Part shown: piece by piece, positions 9,994 to 19,526 of the stretch
Layout of the letters: every line of letters starts with the position of its first letter
Numbering within the stretch: position 1 is the first letter of the stretch
Source of the DNA: Hyphomicrobiales bacterium
GTDB taxonomy: Bacteria; Pseudomonadota; Alphaproteobacteria; Rhizobiales; Rhizobiaceae
NCBI GenBank assembly: GCA_017305925.1
Contig: JAFKJW010000196.1
Location: 1-40,129 of the forward strand
Reading direction: 5' to 3'
Length of the DNA: 40,129 bases
Program-made: the position numbers and the translations under genes
The notes under the pieces: model-generated
Databases searched by the model: none
The model's input: the letters and a program-made list of their open reading frames with translations, nothing else
What the model was told of the DNA's origin: nothing

Positions 9994-10015
9994 CTCAATC
10001 CGTTAATCGATTGAG
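9994..10015. promoter_or_regulatory. Inverted repeat with LacI-like core upstream of ppdK
   Basis: CTCAATC at 9994-10000 and GATTGAG at 10009-10015 are exact inverted repeats separated by eight bases. The right half also contains AATCGATT, a CG-centred palindrome of the kind bound by LacI-family repressors. The 11-mer AATCGATTGAG (10005-10015) recurs upstream of glgP at 32735-32745. It lies about 100 bases before the ppdK start and 70 before that of the divergent VOC gene. Function as an operator is inferred. Confidence 0.4.
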
Positions 10016-10115
10016 GTGGCCGGCTGGCGCGGAATTTGATTGCGTTGCGCACTGCACCATCATAACGGACGACATGACGGCCAGGCGGGCGGCCTGCATT
10101 CGAAGAGGCAATGGC

Positions 10116-12779
10116 ATGGCGAAGTGGGTCTACACCTTCGGCGACGGCGCGGCGGAGGGGCGAGCCGGCGACAAGAACCTGCTCGGCGGCAAGGGCGCCA
10201 ACCTCGCGGAGATGTGCAGCCTTGGTCTGCCGGTTCCGCCGGGCTTCACCATCACGACCGAAGTCTGCACCTGGTTCTACGCCAACGGCCGCGCCTATCC
10301 GGAAAGCTACGAGGCCGAGGTGGCGGCCGCACTGGACCACATCGCGCGGCTGACAGGCCGGCGCTTCGGCGATCCGGAAAAGCTGCTGCTGGTCTCGGTG
10401 CGCTCCGGCGCGCGCGCCTCCATGCCCGGCATGATGGACACGGTGCTCAATCTCGGCCTCAACGACGAGACCGTCGAGGCGCTGGCGCGCGATGCCGGCG
10501 ACGCGCGTTTTGCTTATGACAGCTACCGGCGTTTCATCCAGATGTATTCCAACGTCGTGCTCGGCCTCGACCACGACGTGTTCGAGGAGATCCTCGAAGA
10601 CGAGAAGGCGAGGCTCGGCCACGAACTGGACACGGAGCTGACGGCGTCAGAATGGCAACACGTCATCGGCCTCTACAAGCAGCGGATCGAGGAGGAGCTT
10701 GGCGAGCCGTTCCCGCAGGAGCCGCGCGAGCAGCTTCGCGCGGCGATCGGCGCGGTCTTCGCAAGCTGGATGAACGCGCGCGCCATCACCTACCGCCGCC
10801 TGCACGACATCCCCGAAAGCTGGGGCACGGCAGTCAACGTGCAGGCCATGGTGTTCGGCAACATGGGCCAGACCTCCGCCACCGGCGTCGCCTTCACGCG
10901 CAACCCCTCGACGGGCGAGAAGGCGCTCTATGGCGAGTTCCTGGTGAACGCGCAGGGCGAGGACGTGGTGGCCGGCATCCGCACCCCGCAGAACATCACC
11001 GAGAAGGCGCGCATCGAGGCGGGATCCGACAAGCCCTCGTTGGAAAAGGTCATGCCGGAGGCCTATCGCGCTTTCGTCGACGTCGCGGAACGGCTGGAGA
11101 AGCATTATCGCGACATGCAGGACCTCGAATTCACCATCGAGCGCGGCAAGCTGTGGATGCTGCAGACCCGCTCCGGCAAGCGCACTGCCAAGGCGGCGCT
11201 GAAGATCGCGGTGGACATGGCGGGCGAGGGGTTGATCGCGCCGCACGACGCGGTGGCCCGCATCGATCCGGCCTCGCTGGACCAGCTCCTGCATCCGACC
11301 ATCGACCCGCAGGCCGAGCGCCACGTCATCGGCATGGGCCTGCCCGCCTCGCCGGGGGCTGCGACGGGCGAGATCGTCTTTTCCTCCGACGAGGCGGAGG
11401 ACGCCAAGGCGCAGGGGCGCAAGGTCATTCTGGTGCGCGTCGAGACCAGCCCCGAGGACATTCACGGCATGCACGCCGCCGAGGGCATCCTGACGACGCG
11501 CGGCGGCATGACCAGCCACGCCGCCGTGGTGGCGCGCGGCATGGGCAAGCCCTGCGTGTCCGGCGCCGGCTCGCTGCGCGTGGATCAGCGGACGGGCACG
11601 CTCATCGCAATGGGCACGACGCTGAAGAAAGGCGACGTGATCACCATCGACGGCGGCAACGGCCAGGTGCTGAAGGGCGCGGTCCCGATGCTCCAGCCGG
11701 AGCTCTCCGGCGATTTCGCCAGGGTCATGGAATGGGCCGACGGCATCCGCCGCATGAAGGTGCGCACCAATGCCGAGACGCCGGCGGATGCGCGCATGGC
11801 GCGCTCCTTCGGCGCCGAGGGCATCGGGCTCTGCCGCACCGAGCATATGTTCTTCGAAGGCGACCGCATCGTCGCAATGCGCGAGATGATCCTGGCCGAC
11901 ACCGAGAAGGGCCGCCGCGCCGCACTCGACAAGCTGTTGCCGATGCAGCGCTCGGATTTCGTCGAGCTGTTCGAGATTATGGCCGGCCTGCCGGTGACGA
12001 TCCGGCTCCTCGACCCGCCGCTGCACGAGTTCCTGCCCAAGACCGAGGAGGAGATCGCCGAGGTCGCGGCGGCCATGGGCGTGCCCGCCGACAAGTTGCG
12101 CGAGCGCACCGAGGCGCTGCACGAATTCAACCCGATGCTCGGCAACCGCGGCTGCCGGCTGGCCGTCTGCTATCCGGAGATCGCCGAGATGCAGGCGCGC
12201 GCTATCTTCGAGGCGGCGGCGCTGGCTGCGCTGAAGACCGGCAGTCCGGTCGTGCCGGAGATCATGGTGCCGCTGGTCGGGCTGAAGGCGGAGCTCGATT
12301 TCGTCAAGGCGCGCATCGATGCCGTGGCGGCCGAGGTGGCGGCGGCGTCGGATGCAAAGATCGACTACCTGACCGGCACGATGATCGAATTGCCGCGCGC
12401 GGCGATCCGCGCCCATGCGATCGCCGAGACGGCCGAATTCTTCTCCTTCGGCACCAACGACCTGACCCAGACGACCTTCGGCATCTCACGCGACGACGCG
12501 GCCGCGTTCCTGGAGGTCTATCGCCAGAAGAAGCTCATCGAGCAGGACCCGTTCGTGTCGCTCGACGTCGAGGGCGTCGGCGAGCTGGTCAGGATGGCGG
12601 CCGAAAAGGGCAGGGCGACCCGCCCCGACATCAAGCTCGGCATCTGCGGCGAGCATGGCGGCGATCCGGCCTCGATCCGCTTCTGCGAGGAGGTCGGGCT
12701 CGACTACGTCTCCTGCTCCCCCTTCCGCGTGCCCATCGCACGGCTGGCGGCGGCGCAGGCGGCGGTCGCGAAGCGTTAG
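10116..12779 (+). CDS. ppdK: Pyruvate, phosphate dikinase
   Basis: PPDK interconverts pyruvate, ATP and phosphate with PEP, AMP and pyrophosphate, and serves gluconeogenesis or glycolysis. From ATG 10116 it has 887 residues, the usual size. The N-terminal ATP-grasp domain starts FGDGAAEG and includes the glycine-rich KNLLGGKGANLAEM. The swivelling phosphohistidine domain carries TRGGMTSHAAVVARG with catalytic His468. The C-terminal PEP/pyruvate barrel ends with GICGEHGGDPASI, where Cys844 is the proton donor. The open frame extends to 9990, but the extra residues are unlike the family and AGAGG lies just before 10116. The C-terminal Lys/Arg is followed by TAG. An inverted repeat upstream and the divergent VOC gene mark the left edge of its transcription unit. 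Confidence 0.97.
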   Translation: MAKWVYTFGDGAAEGRAGDKNLLGGKGANLAEMCSLGLPVPPGFTITTEVCTWFYANGRAYPESYEAEVAAALDHIARLTGRRFGDPEKLLLVSVRSGARASMPGMMDTVLNLGLNDETVEALARDAGDARFAYDSYRRFIQMYSNVVLGLDHDVFEEILEDEKARLGHELDTELTASEWQHVIGLYKQRIEEELGEPFPQEPREQLRAAIGAVFASWMNARAITYRRLHDIPESWGTAVNVQAMVFGNMGQTSATGVAFTRNPSTGEKALYGEFLVNAQGEDVVAGIRTPQNITEKARIEAGSDKPSLEKVMPEAYRAFVDVAERLEKHYRDMQDLEFTIERGKLWMLQTRSGKRTAKAALKIAVDMAGEGLIAPHDAVARIDPASLDQLLHPTIDPQAERHVIGMGLPASPGAATGEIVFSSDEAEDAKAQGRKVILVRVETSPEDIHGMHAAEGILTTRGGMTSHAAVVARGMGKPCVSGAGSLRVDQRTGTLIAMGTTLKKGDVITIDGGNGQVLKGAVPMLQPELSGDFARVMEWADGIRRMKVRTNAETPADARMARSFGAEGIGLCRTEHMFFEGDRIVAMREMILADTEKGRRAALDKLLPMQRSDFVELFEIMAGLPVTIRLLDPPLHEFLPKTEEEIAEVAAAMGVPADKLRERTEALHEFNPMLGNRGCRLAVCYPEIAEMQARAIFEAAALAALKTGSPVVPEIMVPLVGLKAELDFVKARIDAVAAEVAAASDAKIDYLTGTMIELPRAAIRAHAIAETAEFFSFGTNDLTQTTFGISRDDAAAFLEVYRQKKLIEQDPFVSLDVEGVGELVRMAAEKGRATRPDIKLGICGEHGGDPASIRFCEEVGLDYVSCSPFRVPIARLAAAQAAVAKR

Positions 12780-12866
12780 GCGGCCGCTATGATGCATCCG
12801 CGAACCTTGTTGCGGGGCGCGTTCTAATCAAGCATCGATGTGGCCGGCTATTGCGAGGTTGGAAAA

Positions 12867-13496
12867 TTGAAGATTCATCAGCCGCGGCTTTCACCGGAAA
12901 AGCGCCGCCGGCAACTCATCAACGCGACGATCGCTTCGCTGTCAAAGAATGGGTACGCGGCAACGACCCTGTCCGATATTACCGTTGAAGCGGGCCTCTC
13001 GACGGGGATCGTGAATTTTCATTTCGAAACCAAGGAAGCGCTTTTCGACGCCACTCTACGGTATCTTGTCGATGAATACCGTGAGCACTGGAATGCCGCA
13101 CGCGAACAGGCCGGCGAGGTTCCGGCCGCGCAGCTTTGGGCTGTCTTGAACTGTGATTTTGATCGCAAGGTCTGCACAAAAAGGAAGCTGGCCGCCTGGG
13201 GTGCGTTCGTGGGAGAAGAGAAGACCCGCCCCAGCTACCGGGCTTTGTGTGGCTCGCTCGACGCGATGTATGAGGAGTTTTTCGTTTCTCTGTGCGGTCG
13301 GCTCAAATTGGAAGGGACGTACCGTTTTGACGTCAGAACCACGGCGCTGGGGATTTGCGCCATGATGACGGGGCTTTGGCTGCGCCTCCTGGCGGTCCCG
13401 AATTTTACGACACAGGATGCGAGAGATATTGTTAAGGAGCATCTTGCCAATATTTTCCCAGGTCATTTCAGCCGCCAGGGCATGATATTGAATTGA
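12867..13496 (+). CDS. TetR-family regulator, BetI-like
   Basis: This is a DNA-binding repressor of about 209 residues. The N-terminal helix-turn-helix region reads RRRQLINATIASL, then TLSDITVEAGLSTGIVNFHF, the typical TetR recognition-helix and turn sequence, followed by KEALFDATL. The C-terminal ligand domain resembles the BetI-type class (KLAAWGAFVGEEKTRP). The ligand is unknown; a choline-like compound cannot be assumed. Two starts fit: GTG 12840 with no visible Shine-Dalgarno, and TTG 12867 with GAGG eight bases upstream; I prefer the latter. Codon use is noticeably less GC-biased than in ppdK (a sampled 60-base line at 13441 is 45 percent GC), so the gene may be acquired. It probably controls the LysE-type exporter 43 bases downstream. 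Confidence 0.9.
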   Translation: MKIHQPRLSPEKRRRQLINATIASLSKNGYAATTLSDITVEAGLSTGIVNFHFETKEALFDATLRYLVDEYREHWNAAREQAGEVPAAQLWAVLNCDFDRKVCTKRKLAAWGAFVGEEKTRPSYRALCGSLDAMYEEFFVSLCGRLKLEGTYRFDVRTTALGICAMMTGLWLRLLAVPNFTTQDARDIVKEHLANIFPGHFSRQGMILN

Positions 13497-13539
13497 GGCT
13501 GCCGGCGGCCCGTTCCGGTATCCAAAAGGAAACTGACGA

Positions 13540-14166
13540 ATGCCGACACCGGATATTCTCCTTGCCTTCGTCGTTACGACCGCGATTTTTGCGTTCGTAC
13601 CAGGTCCGGCCATGCTCTACGCGGCCGCCCGGACGATGGCGGGAGGCCGGCAGGCCGGCCTGATGGCGGTGCTCGGCATCCACATCGGCGCGTATATCCA
13701 TATTGTCGCGGCGGCGGCGGGATTGTCGGTTCTCTTTCATGCGGTCCCGGTGGTCTACACATTGGTCAAGCTCGCTGGGGCTGTTTATCTGATCTGGCTC
13801 GGCATCTCTCTTTTTCGAGCAAAGGATGCTGGCGCAGGCGACCCGCTTGTGACGAAATCAGCCCGCAAGGCGTTCTTGGAGAGTATTACGGTCGAGGTTT
13901 TGAACCCGAAAACGGCTCTCTTCTTCGTGGCTTTCCTGCCGCAGTTCATTGATAGCACCGCGAGCTTTCCCGTCTGGCTTCAGCTCGCCGTTCTTGGAAC
14001 AGCGGTGAATGCCATTTTCACCTTTGCCGATGTCGTGAGCGTCCTGTTCGCCGGGCTGATCATGGCGCGGCTCAAACAGTCAGCCGCGGCGCAAAAGCTG
14101 GTTCAGCGGGCAGGGGGCACCATCCTCGTCGGGCTTGGCGCACACCTCGCCCTGCAAAGAAGCTGA
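13540..14166 (+). CDS. LysE/RhtB-family exporter
   Basis: This is a 208-residue inner-membrane protein with about six hydrophobic segments. Family hallmarks are FVPGPAMLYAAARTMAGGRQAG near the N-terminus (the GP-x-M loop) and LNPKTALFFVAFLPQF in the middle. The family exports amino acids, homoserine lactones or related metabolites using the proton gradient. The substrate cannot be read from sequence. It follows the TetR gene on the same strand with 43 bases between; AGGAAAC lies upstream of the ATG. The pair TetR-LysE suggests a ligand-induced efflux unit. Codon bias is weaker than in the flanking housekeeping genes. Confidence 0.93.
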   Translation: MPTPDILLAFVVTTAIFAFVPGPAMLYAAARTMAGGRQAGLMAVLGIHIGAYIHIVAAAAGLSVLFHAVPVVYTLVKLAGAVYLIWLGISLFRAKDAGAGDPLVTKSARKAFLESITVEVLNPKTALFFVAFLPQFIDSTASFPVWLQLAVLGTAVNAIFTFADVVSVLFAGLIMARLKQSAAAQKLVQRAGGTILVGLGAHLALQRS

Positions 14167-14219
14167 TCGCGCATGATGGTGCAGATTCGGGTCATTTAGC
14201 GGGAACTCTGCGGGGCCAC

Positions 14220-14873
14220 GTGGGATACGCTTGCGAGATGGCCGGCCGCATGCCGGTCTCGATGTCGTTGCCGGATGAATTCCAGGCATTGTTCGACTGG
14301 ATGGAGACCAACGGTTTCTTTATGCGGAGCGCAGCTTATCCCGGTGATCTGCTGGGTCTGCTTGGCACCGAGGAGCAAGTGCAAGCGGGTCGCGTGACTG
14401 CGATCCTCTTCCGCGTGTCGACGTCAGAGCAGGCGCGCGAAAACGGACAGGATTGGTTCGGCGAGGTTGTTCCGAACATCGAAGAGCGCCTGGTGCCGTT
14501 TGCCCGGACCGGGGGTGACGGTTCCCATGTCGCCTTCTGGCTGGACGATGATGGCAACAGGCGGATCGTGCATCTGGGCTCTGAGGGACGGGTGTGTCGC
14601 ATCGGCCAAACCCCGCTTGATTTCTTGCGGCTTCTGGCGATCGGGTACGACGAGGTCAGCGGCGACTGTCTCGACGCGCCCGGCGAGCCGCCGGCCGGCC
14701 ACGCTCTCAATGCAGCCTACAGGAATTGGCTGATTGAGAGCTATGGTGTCACAATCCCCGCCACGGCCTCCGAGATATTGGGTACGATCCCGGACGTTCT
14801 TGCAGAAAAGTCGGATGATCCATTCTGGTGCTGGGTGCGCAAGACTCAGGCCGAGCGGGATACCGGGGCGTGA
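14220..14873 (+). CDS. SUKH (SMI1/KNR4)-like protein
   Basis: This is a soluble protein of up to 217 residues with no signal peptide. A segment LVPFARTGGDGSHVAFWLDDDG followed by a strand, then TPLDFLRLLAIGYDEV, resembles the SUKH superfamily pattern (an acidic, aromatic beta core ending in a helix with SFxxFL-type hydrophobics). Members often act as immunity proteins against secreted nuclease toxins, but many bacterial copies are orphans. No toxin gene is visible beside it. The start is uncertain: GTG 14220 has a GGGG-type site, while ATG at 14238, 14250 or 14262 would also work. It follows the LysE-type gene on the same strand after 53 bases and shares its weaker codon bias. The family call is by eye and tentative. 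Confidence 0.6.
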   Translation: MGYACEMAGRMPVSMSLPDEFQALFDWMETNGFFMRSAAYPGDLLGLLGTEEQVQAGRVTAILFRVSTSEQARENGQDWFGEVVPNIEERLVPFARTGGDGSHVAFWLDDDGNRRIVHLGSEGRVCRIGQTPLDFLRLLAIGYDEVSGDCLDAPGEPPAGHALNAAYRNWLIESYGVTIPATASEILGTIPDVLAEKSDDPFWCWVRKTQAERDTGA

Positions 14874-15091
14874 TTATCGCCGCAAAGTCCTATGTTTCGC
14901 GACAAGATTGCCGGCAGGATTTTCAGGGAAGATTACGTCGTAAAAGCTGGATGCAAAATTAAGCTGGTGCTCCGGACTTTCACGCCACGTTGCGGCCTCG
15001 ATGCCGGGCGAATGCAAAGGTTCATGCGGCCCCGAAGTCCGACAAGGGTTGCGCCGCGCCGCCATCGGATGCATGGGAGCGGCGTAATTGG

Positions 15092-15832
15092 ATGACGATC
15101 ATGCGCTCCATTCTCTGCGCCGCCGCGCTCCTCGGCCTTCTCGGTTCCGCCGATGCGGCGGGATTGACCGAGCCGGCGCTGCATGTCCCGGCGAGCCCGG
15201 ACGGGCATCGCCGGGTGGCGCTCACCTTCGACGCCTGCAGCGGCCAGACGGACATGCGCATCCTCAACGCGCTGGTCGACAACCGCATCCCCGCCACGAT
15301 CTTCGTCACCGCCCGGTGGCTGAAGCGCAACGGTCCGGCGCTGACGGTCCTGCTGGCGCATCCCGATCTCTTCGAGATCGAGAACCATGGCCTGAACCAC
15401 GTTCCCGCAGTCGACGAGAACACGCGGATCTACGGCATCAAGGCCGCAGGCAGCCCCGAGGCCGTTAGGGCGGAAGTGCAGGGCGGGGCGGCCGCGATCG
15501 AGAAGGCGACCGGCCGCGCGCCGAAATGGTTCCGCGGCGCGACGGCCAAATATACGGCGACCTCCATCGCGGAAATCCACCGGCTGGGGCAGCAGGTTGC
15601 CGGCTATTCCGTGAACGGGGACGGCGGCTCGCTGCTCGGCGCGCGGACGGTGGAGCGCAATTTCGCCAATGCCCGAGACGGTGACGTCGTCATCGCCCAC
15701 ATCAACCAGCCGAAGCATGCGGCGGGCGAGGGCGTGGTGAAGGGCCTGCTGGCGCTGAAGGCGAAGGGCGCCGAGTTCGTCAGGCTGGAAACGCTGCCCG
15801 GCGACCGCCTGCCTCCGCCTCCCGGAAGCTGA
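15092..15832 (+). CDS. Polysaccharide deacetylase (NodB-like), exported
   Basis: This is a 246-residue protein with an N-terminal signal peptide (to about ADA at 20-22). It has a NodB homology fold that in relatives removes acetyl groups from chitin, peptidoglycan or other polysaccharides. Motif 1 reads LTFDACSG: Asp47 is kept, but the second Asp, usually a metal ligand, is Ala48. Motif 2 is H99-GLN-H103, the metal-binding His pair. The later arginine motif is KWFRGATAKY instead of RPPYG. The altered motifs are shared by eye with a rhizobial subfamily, so the enzyme may still be active on a different substrate. ATG 15092 is chosen for the signal peptide; no ideal Shine-Dalgarno is present. 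It converges with DUF427 on a good hairpin at 15879-15902. Confidence 0.88.
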   Translation: MTIMRSILCAAALLGLLGSADAAGLTEPALHVPASPDGHRRVALTFDACSGQTDMRILNALVDNRIPATIFVTARWLKRNGPALTVLLAHPDLFEIENHGLNHVPAVDENTRIYGIKAAGSPEAVRAEVQGGAAAIEKATGRAPKWFRGATAKYTATSIAEIHRLGQQVAGYSVNGDGGSLLGARTVERNFANARDGDVVIAHINQPKHAAGEGVVKGLLALKAKGAEFVRLETLPGDRLPPPPGS

Positions 15833-15878
15833 GAGCCTTCCCCGGCCGGAGAATCCTTTTGCTGCGATGGGAGGCGTG

Positions 15879-15902
15879 ATCCGAAAAAAGCGATTTTCGG
15901 AT
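15879..15902. terminator. Bidirectional hairpin between convergent genes
   Basis: ATCCGAAAA (15879-15887) pairs exactly with TTTTCGGAT (15894-15902) around a six-base loop. The A-run on one arm and the T-run on the other give a U-rich 3' arm in either direction, suiting a shared terminator for the deacetylase gene and the convergent DUF427 gene. Confidence 0.65.
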
Positions 15903-15947
15903 GACTTCCGGTCGATTTCTGCCTGCAGCGGCTCCCGGATTTCCTGC

Positions 15948-16343
15948 TCAACCCTGCGAAGGCGTCGCCTCGATGCGCACCTTGTCGGGATAGAACGCGC
16001 CGTGGTCCTTGATCGGCAGCATCTCGTCGAAAGGCGCCCGATAGGCCCACATGACGTCCTTGCCGGCCTCGCCGGTCGCCGAGGCGCTCCAGTAGGTCGC
16101 GTCGCCCTTGAAGGGGCAATAGCTGCGGGTGTCCGTCTCTTCCAGGAAGTCGAAATAAATGTCCTTGAAGGGAATGTAGAAGACCGGCGGATAGCTTGCC
16201 TCGCGAAGCACCAGCGCGTCCTGGGAAGAGGCGATGATGGCGTCCGCGAAGCTGACGACGACGGTGCCGTCGAAGGGCGCGACGACGATGCGATGTTCGG
16301 GGTGGCTCTTGAGGCCGGGCGACGGATTGACCGAGACGTTCAT
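15948..16343 (-). CDS. DUF427-domain protein
   Basis: This is a 131-residue soluble protein made of one DUF427 domain. The hallmark YCPFKGDATYWS lies at about residues 75-86, with Arg/His-rich strands before it (HPEHRIVVAPFDGTVVVSF) and KDHGAFYPDKVRIE after. The function of the family is unknown; nucleotide or small-ligand binding has been suggested for the fold, but nothing here decides it. The start is firm: GAGGAGATC lies immediately before ATG at 16343. The 71 bases to the orphan gene at 16415, on the same strand, leave room for cotranscription. Confidence 0.9.
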   Translation of the reverse strand: MNVSVNPSPGLKSHPEHRIVVAPFDGTVVVSFADAIIASSQDALVLREASYPPVFYIPFKDIYFDFLEETDTRSYCPFKGDATYWSASATGEAGKDVMWAYRAPFDEMLPIKDHGAFYPDKVRIEATPSQG

Positions 16344-16414
16344 GGCGATCTCCTCTGATCCGACACGAACGTCCGGAGCGCGCTCGCGTTCCGCGCCGCG
16401 GTCCAGCCTGCTCT

Positions 16415-16771
16415 TCAGGCGGCGTCCAGCACGTCGACCAGGCCGGCATAGGACGGCGCGATGGCGGCCAGCGGATCGCCGCTTTCCTGGGCGCGCTCCA
16501 CGGTGATGCTCCCTGCGCCTTCGGGAAGGACGATCATGGCGAATTCGCGCGCCTCGCCCTGGCCGACACAGACGGCCGCCACCTTGCGCCGCTCAGGCGC
16601 CGCGTCGATCTCCATCTGGAACAGAAGCGTGCCCTTCACCGTCTCCAGGGCGGAGACCACGCAGCCGCCGAAATCCGCGTCGAGCGCCTCGCGCTCGCGG
16701 AGTGCCAGTTCCAGCCCCAGCACGTCGAGGCTTTCCGCTGCGTTTCCCATATGGTCGGCCAGCATGCTCAT
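16415..16771 (-). CDS. Conserved-looking hypothetical protein
   Basis: This 118-residue acidic protein has no signal peptide, membrane segment or motif I recognise. It starts with a helix MSMLADHMGNAAESLDVLGLEL, followed by alternating strands (GTLLFQMEIDAAPERRKVAAVCVGQG). Codon positions carry the same GC bias as its neighbours, and GAGGAGAAGGTC precedes the ATG at 16771, which support it as real. It lies divergently from the acyl-CoA synthetase, with about 138 bases between starts, and upstream of DUF427 on the same strand. I make no functional assignment. Confidence 0.75.
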   Translation of the reverse strand: MSMLADHMGNAAESLDVLGLELALREREALDADFGGCVVSALETVKGTLLFQMEIDAAPERRKVAAVCVGQGEAREFAMIVLPEGAGSITVERAQESGDPLAAIAPSYAGLVDVLDAA

Positions 16772-16909
16772 GACCTTCTCCTCATGGTCCGCGCCCGCCC
16801 GCAGCCGGAAACCTGACGGCCCACGGTGTCAGCTTTGTGGCCGCCGGGTGATTTGGCTGGACAAGTCCGGCGAACCCTAGAAAATGAGGAGCGCAAAGGG
16901 AGGATTGCG

Positions 16910-18544
<1,635 letters not shown>

Positions 18545-18596
18545 GCCGCCCCGGAGATCTTGACCTTGCCGCGGCCGCGCGCGAGGAACATGGCGA

Positions 18597-19511
18597 ATGT
18601 CCATGGCGCCAGCGATGATCGCGAAAATCGAAAGACCGATGGCGCCGGGCGCCGTCTGGACGCGCCGGCTGGGCTGGTTTTCCTTCGTGCTGCTGGCCAC
18701 CATCGCGCTGGCGCATCGGTTCGGTCTTGTCGAAACGCCCGATCTGGTGCCGCTCCTCGGCGCCGTGCTCGCCGTGGTGCTTGCCGCGCTGGCGATCGGG
18801 GTGAGCGCCCATCGCCGCTACTGGTATTTTGGCGATCGGGGCGGCTCCGACATCTTCTGGGGCTTCTTCTGGTCGTTTGCCACCATGGCCCCGCTCGCGC
18901 TGGCCGCCTACTGGTATTTCGCCTATCCGGCCCTTGTCGACGTCTCCACGGATACGGACGATCCGCCGTCGATGGCCACCGCGTCGGGATTGCGCACGCC
19001 GGACATGAACCCGATCGCTGCGCCGAAGCAGGAACAGGCCGCGCGCCAGAAGGAGGCCTATCCGCTGGTCGAGGGCCGCCGTTACGAGCTTGGCCTGGAG
19101 CGTGTCCTGCCGGCGGTGGAGGCGCTCGTCGCGCGCCGCGGCTGGACCGTCACCGGCGGGCAGGATTCGGTGGGCGTCGCCCTCGAAACGACGATGGAGG
19201 CGCTGGCGCACTCGCCGCTGCTCAGCCTTCCTTCGGACGTGGCGATCCGCATCGCCGACGAGGGCACGGCGACGTTCGTGGACATGCGCTCGGCCTCTCG
19301 CTACGGCAGCCGGGATTTCGGCGACAACGCGGCGCTCATCTCGGCGTTTTTCTCTGACCTGGACGTCGAGATGACGACGCGGACGACCGCGATCGGCGCG
19401 CGTCCGGCAGATGGCGGCGACGGTTCCGAAGCGGACTCCCCGCCCGCCGAGGCCGACTTGCAGACACCGGAGTCCGGCGTGCCCGCGCCGCAGCCGAGGC
19501 CGGGCGAATAG
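18597..19511 (+). CDS. DUF1499-domain membrane protein
   Basis: This 304-residue protein has three hydrophobic segments near the N-terminus (about residues 24-41, 50-70 and 88-110). A soluble DUF1499 domain follows at about 155-260: YPLVEGRRYELGLERV, RGWTVTGGQDSVGVALETTMEA, DVAIRIADEGTATFVDMRSASRYGSRDFG. The remaining C-terminal tail is Pro/Ala-rich and probably disordered. The family is uncharacterised; the soluble part may face the periplasm. GAGGAA before ATG 18597 supports the start, with in-frame ATGs at 18603 and 18615 as alternatives. It follows the acyl-CoA synthetase by 52 bases and could be cotranscribed. It converges with the MBL hydrolase gene, leaving 15 bases. Confidence 0.88.
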   Translation: MSMAPAMIAKIERPMAPGAVWTRRLGWFSFVLLATIALAHRFGLVETPDLVPLLGAVLAVVLAALAIGVSAHRRYWYFGDRGGSDIFWGFFWSFATMAPLALAAYWYFAYPALVDVSTDTDDPPSMATASGLRTPDMNPIAAPKQEQAARQKEAYPLVEGRRYELGLERVLPAVEALVARRGWTVTGGQDSVGVALETTMEALAHSPLLSLPSDVAIRIADEGTATFVDMRSASRYGSRDFGDNAALISAFFSDLDVEMTTRTTAIGARPADGGDGSEADSPPAEADLQTPESGVPAPQPRPGE

Positions 19512-19526
19512 GCGGCGCGGCAGGGT

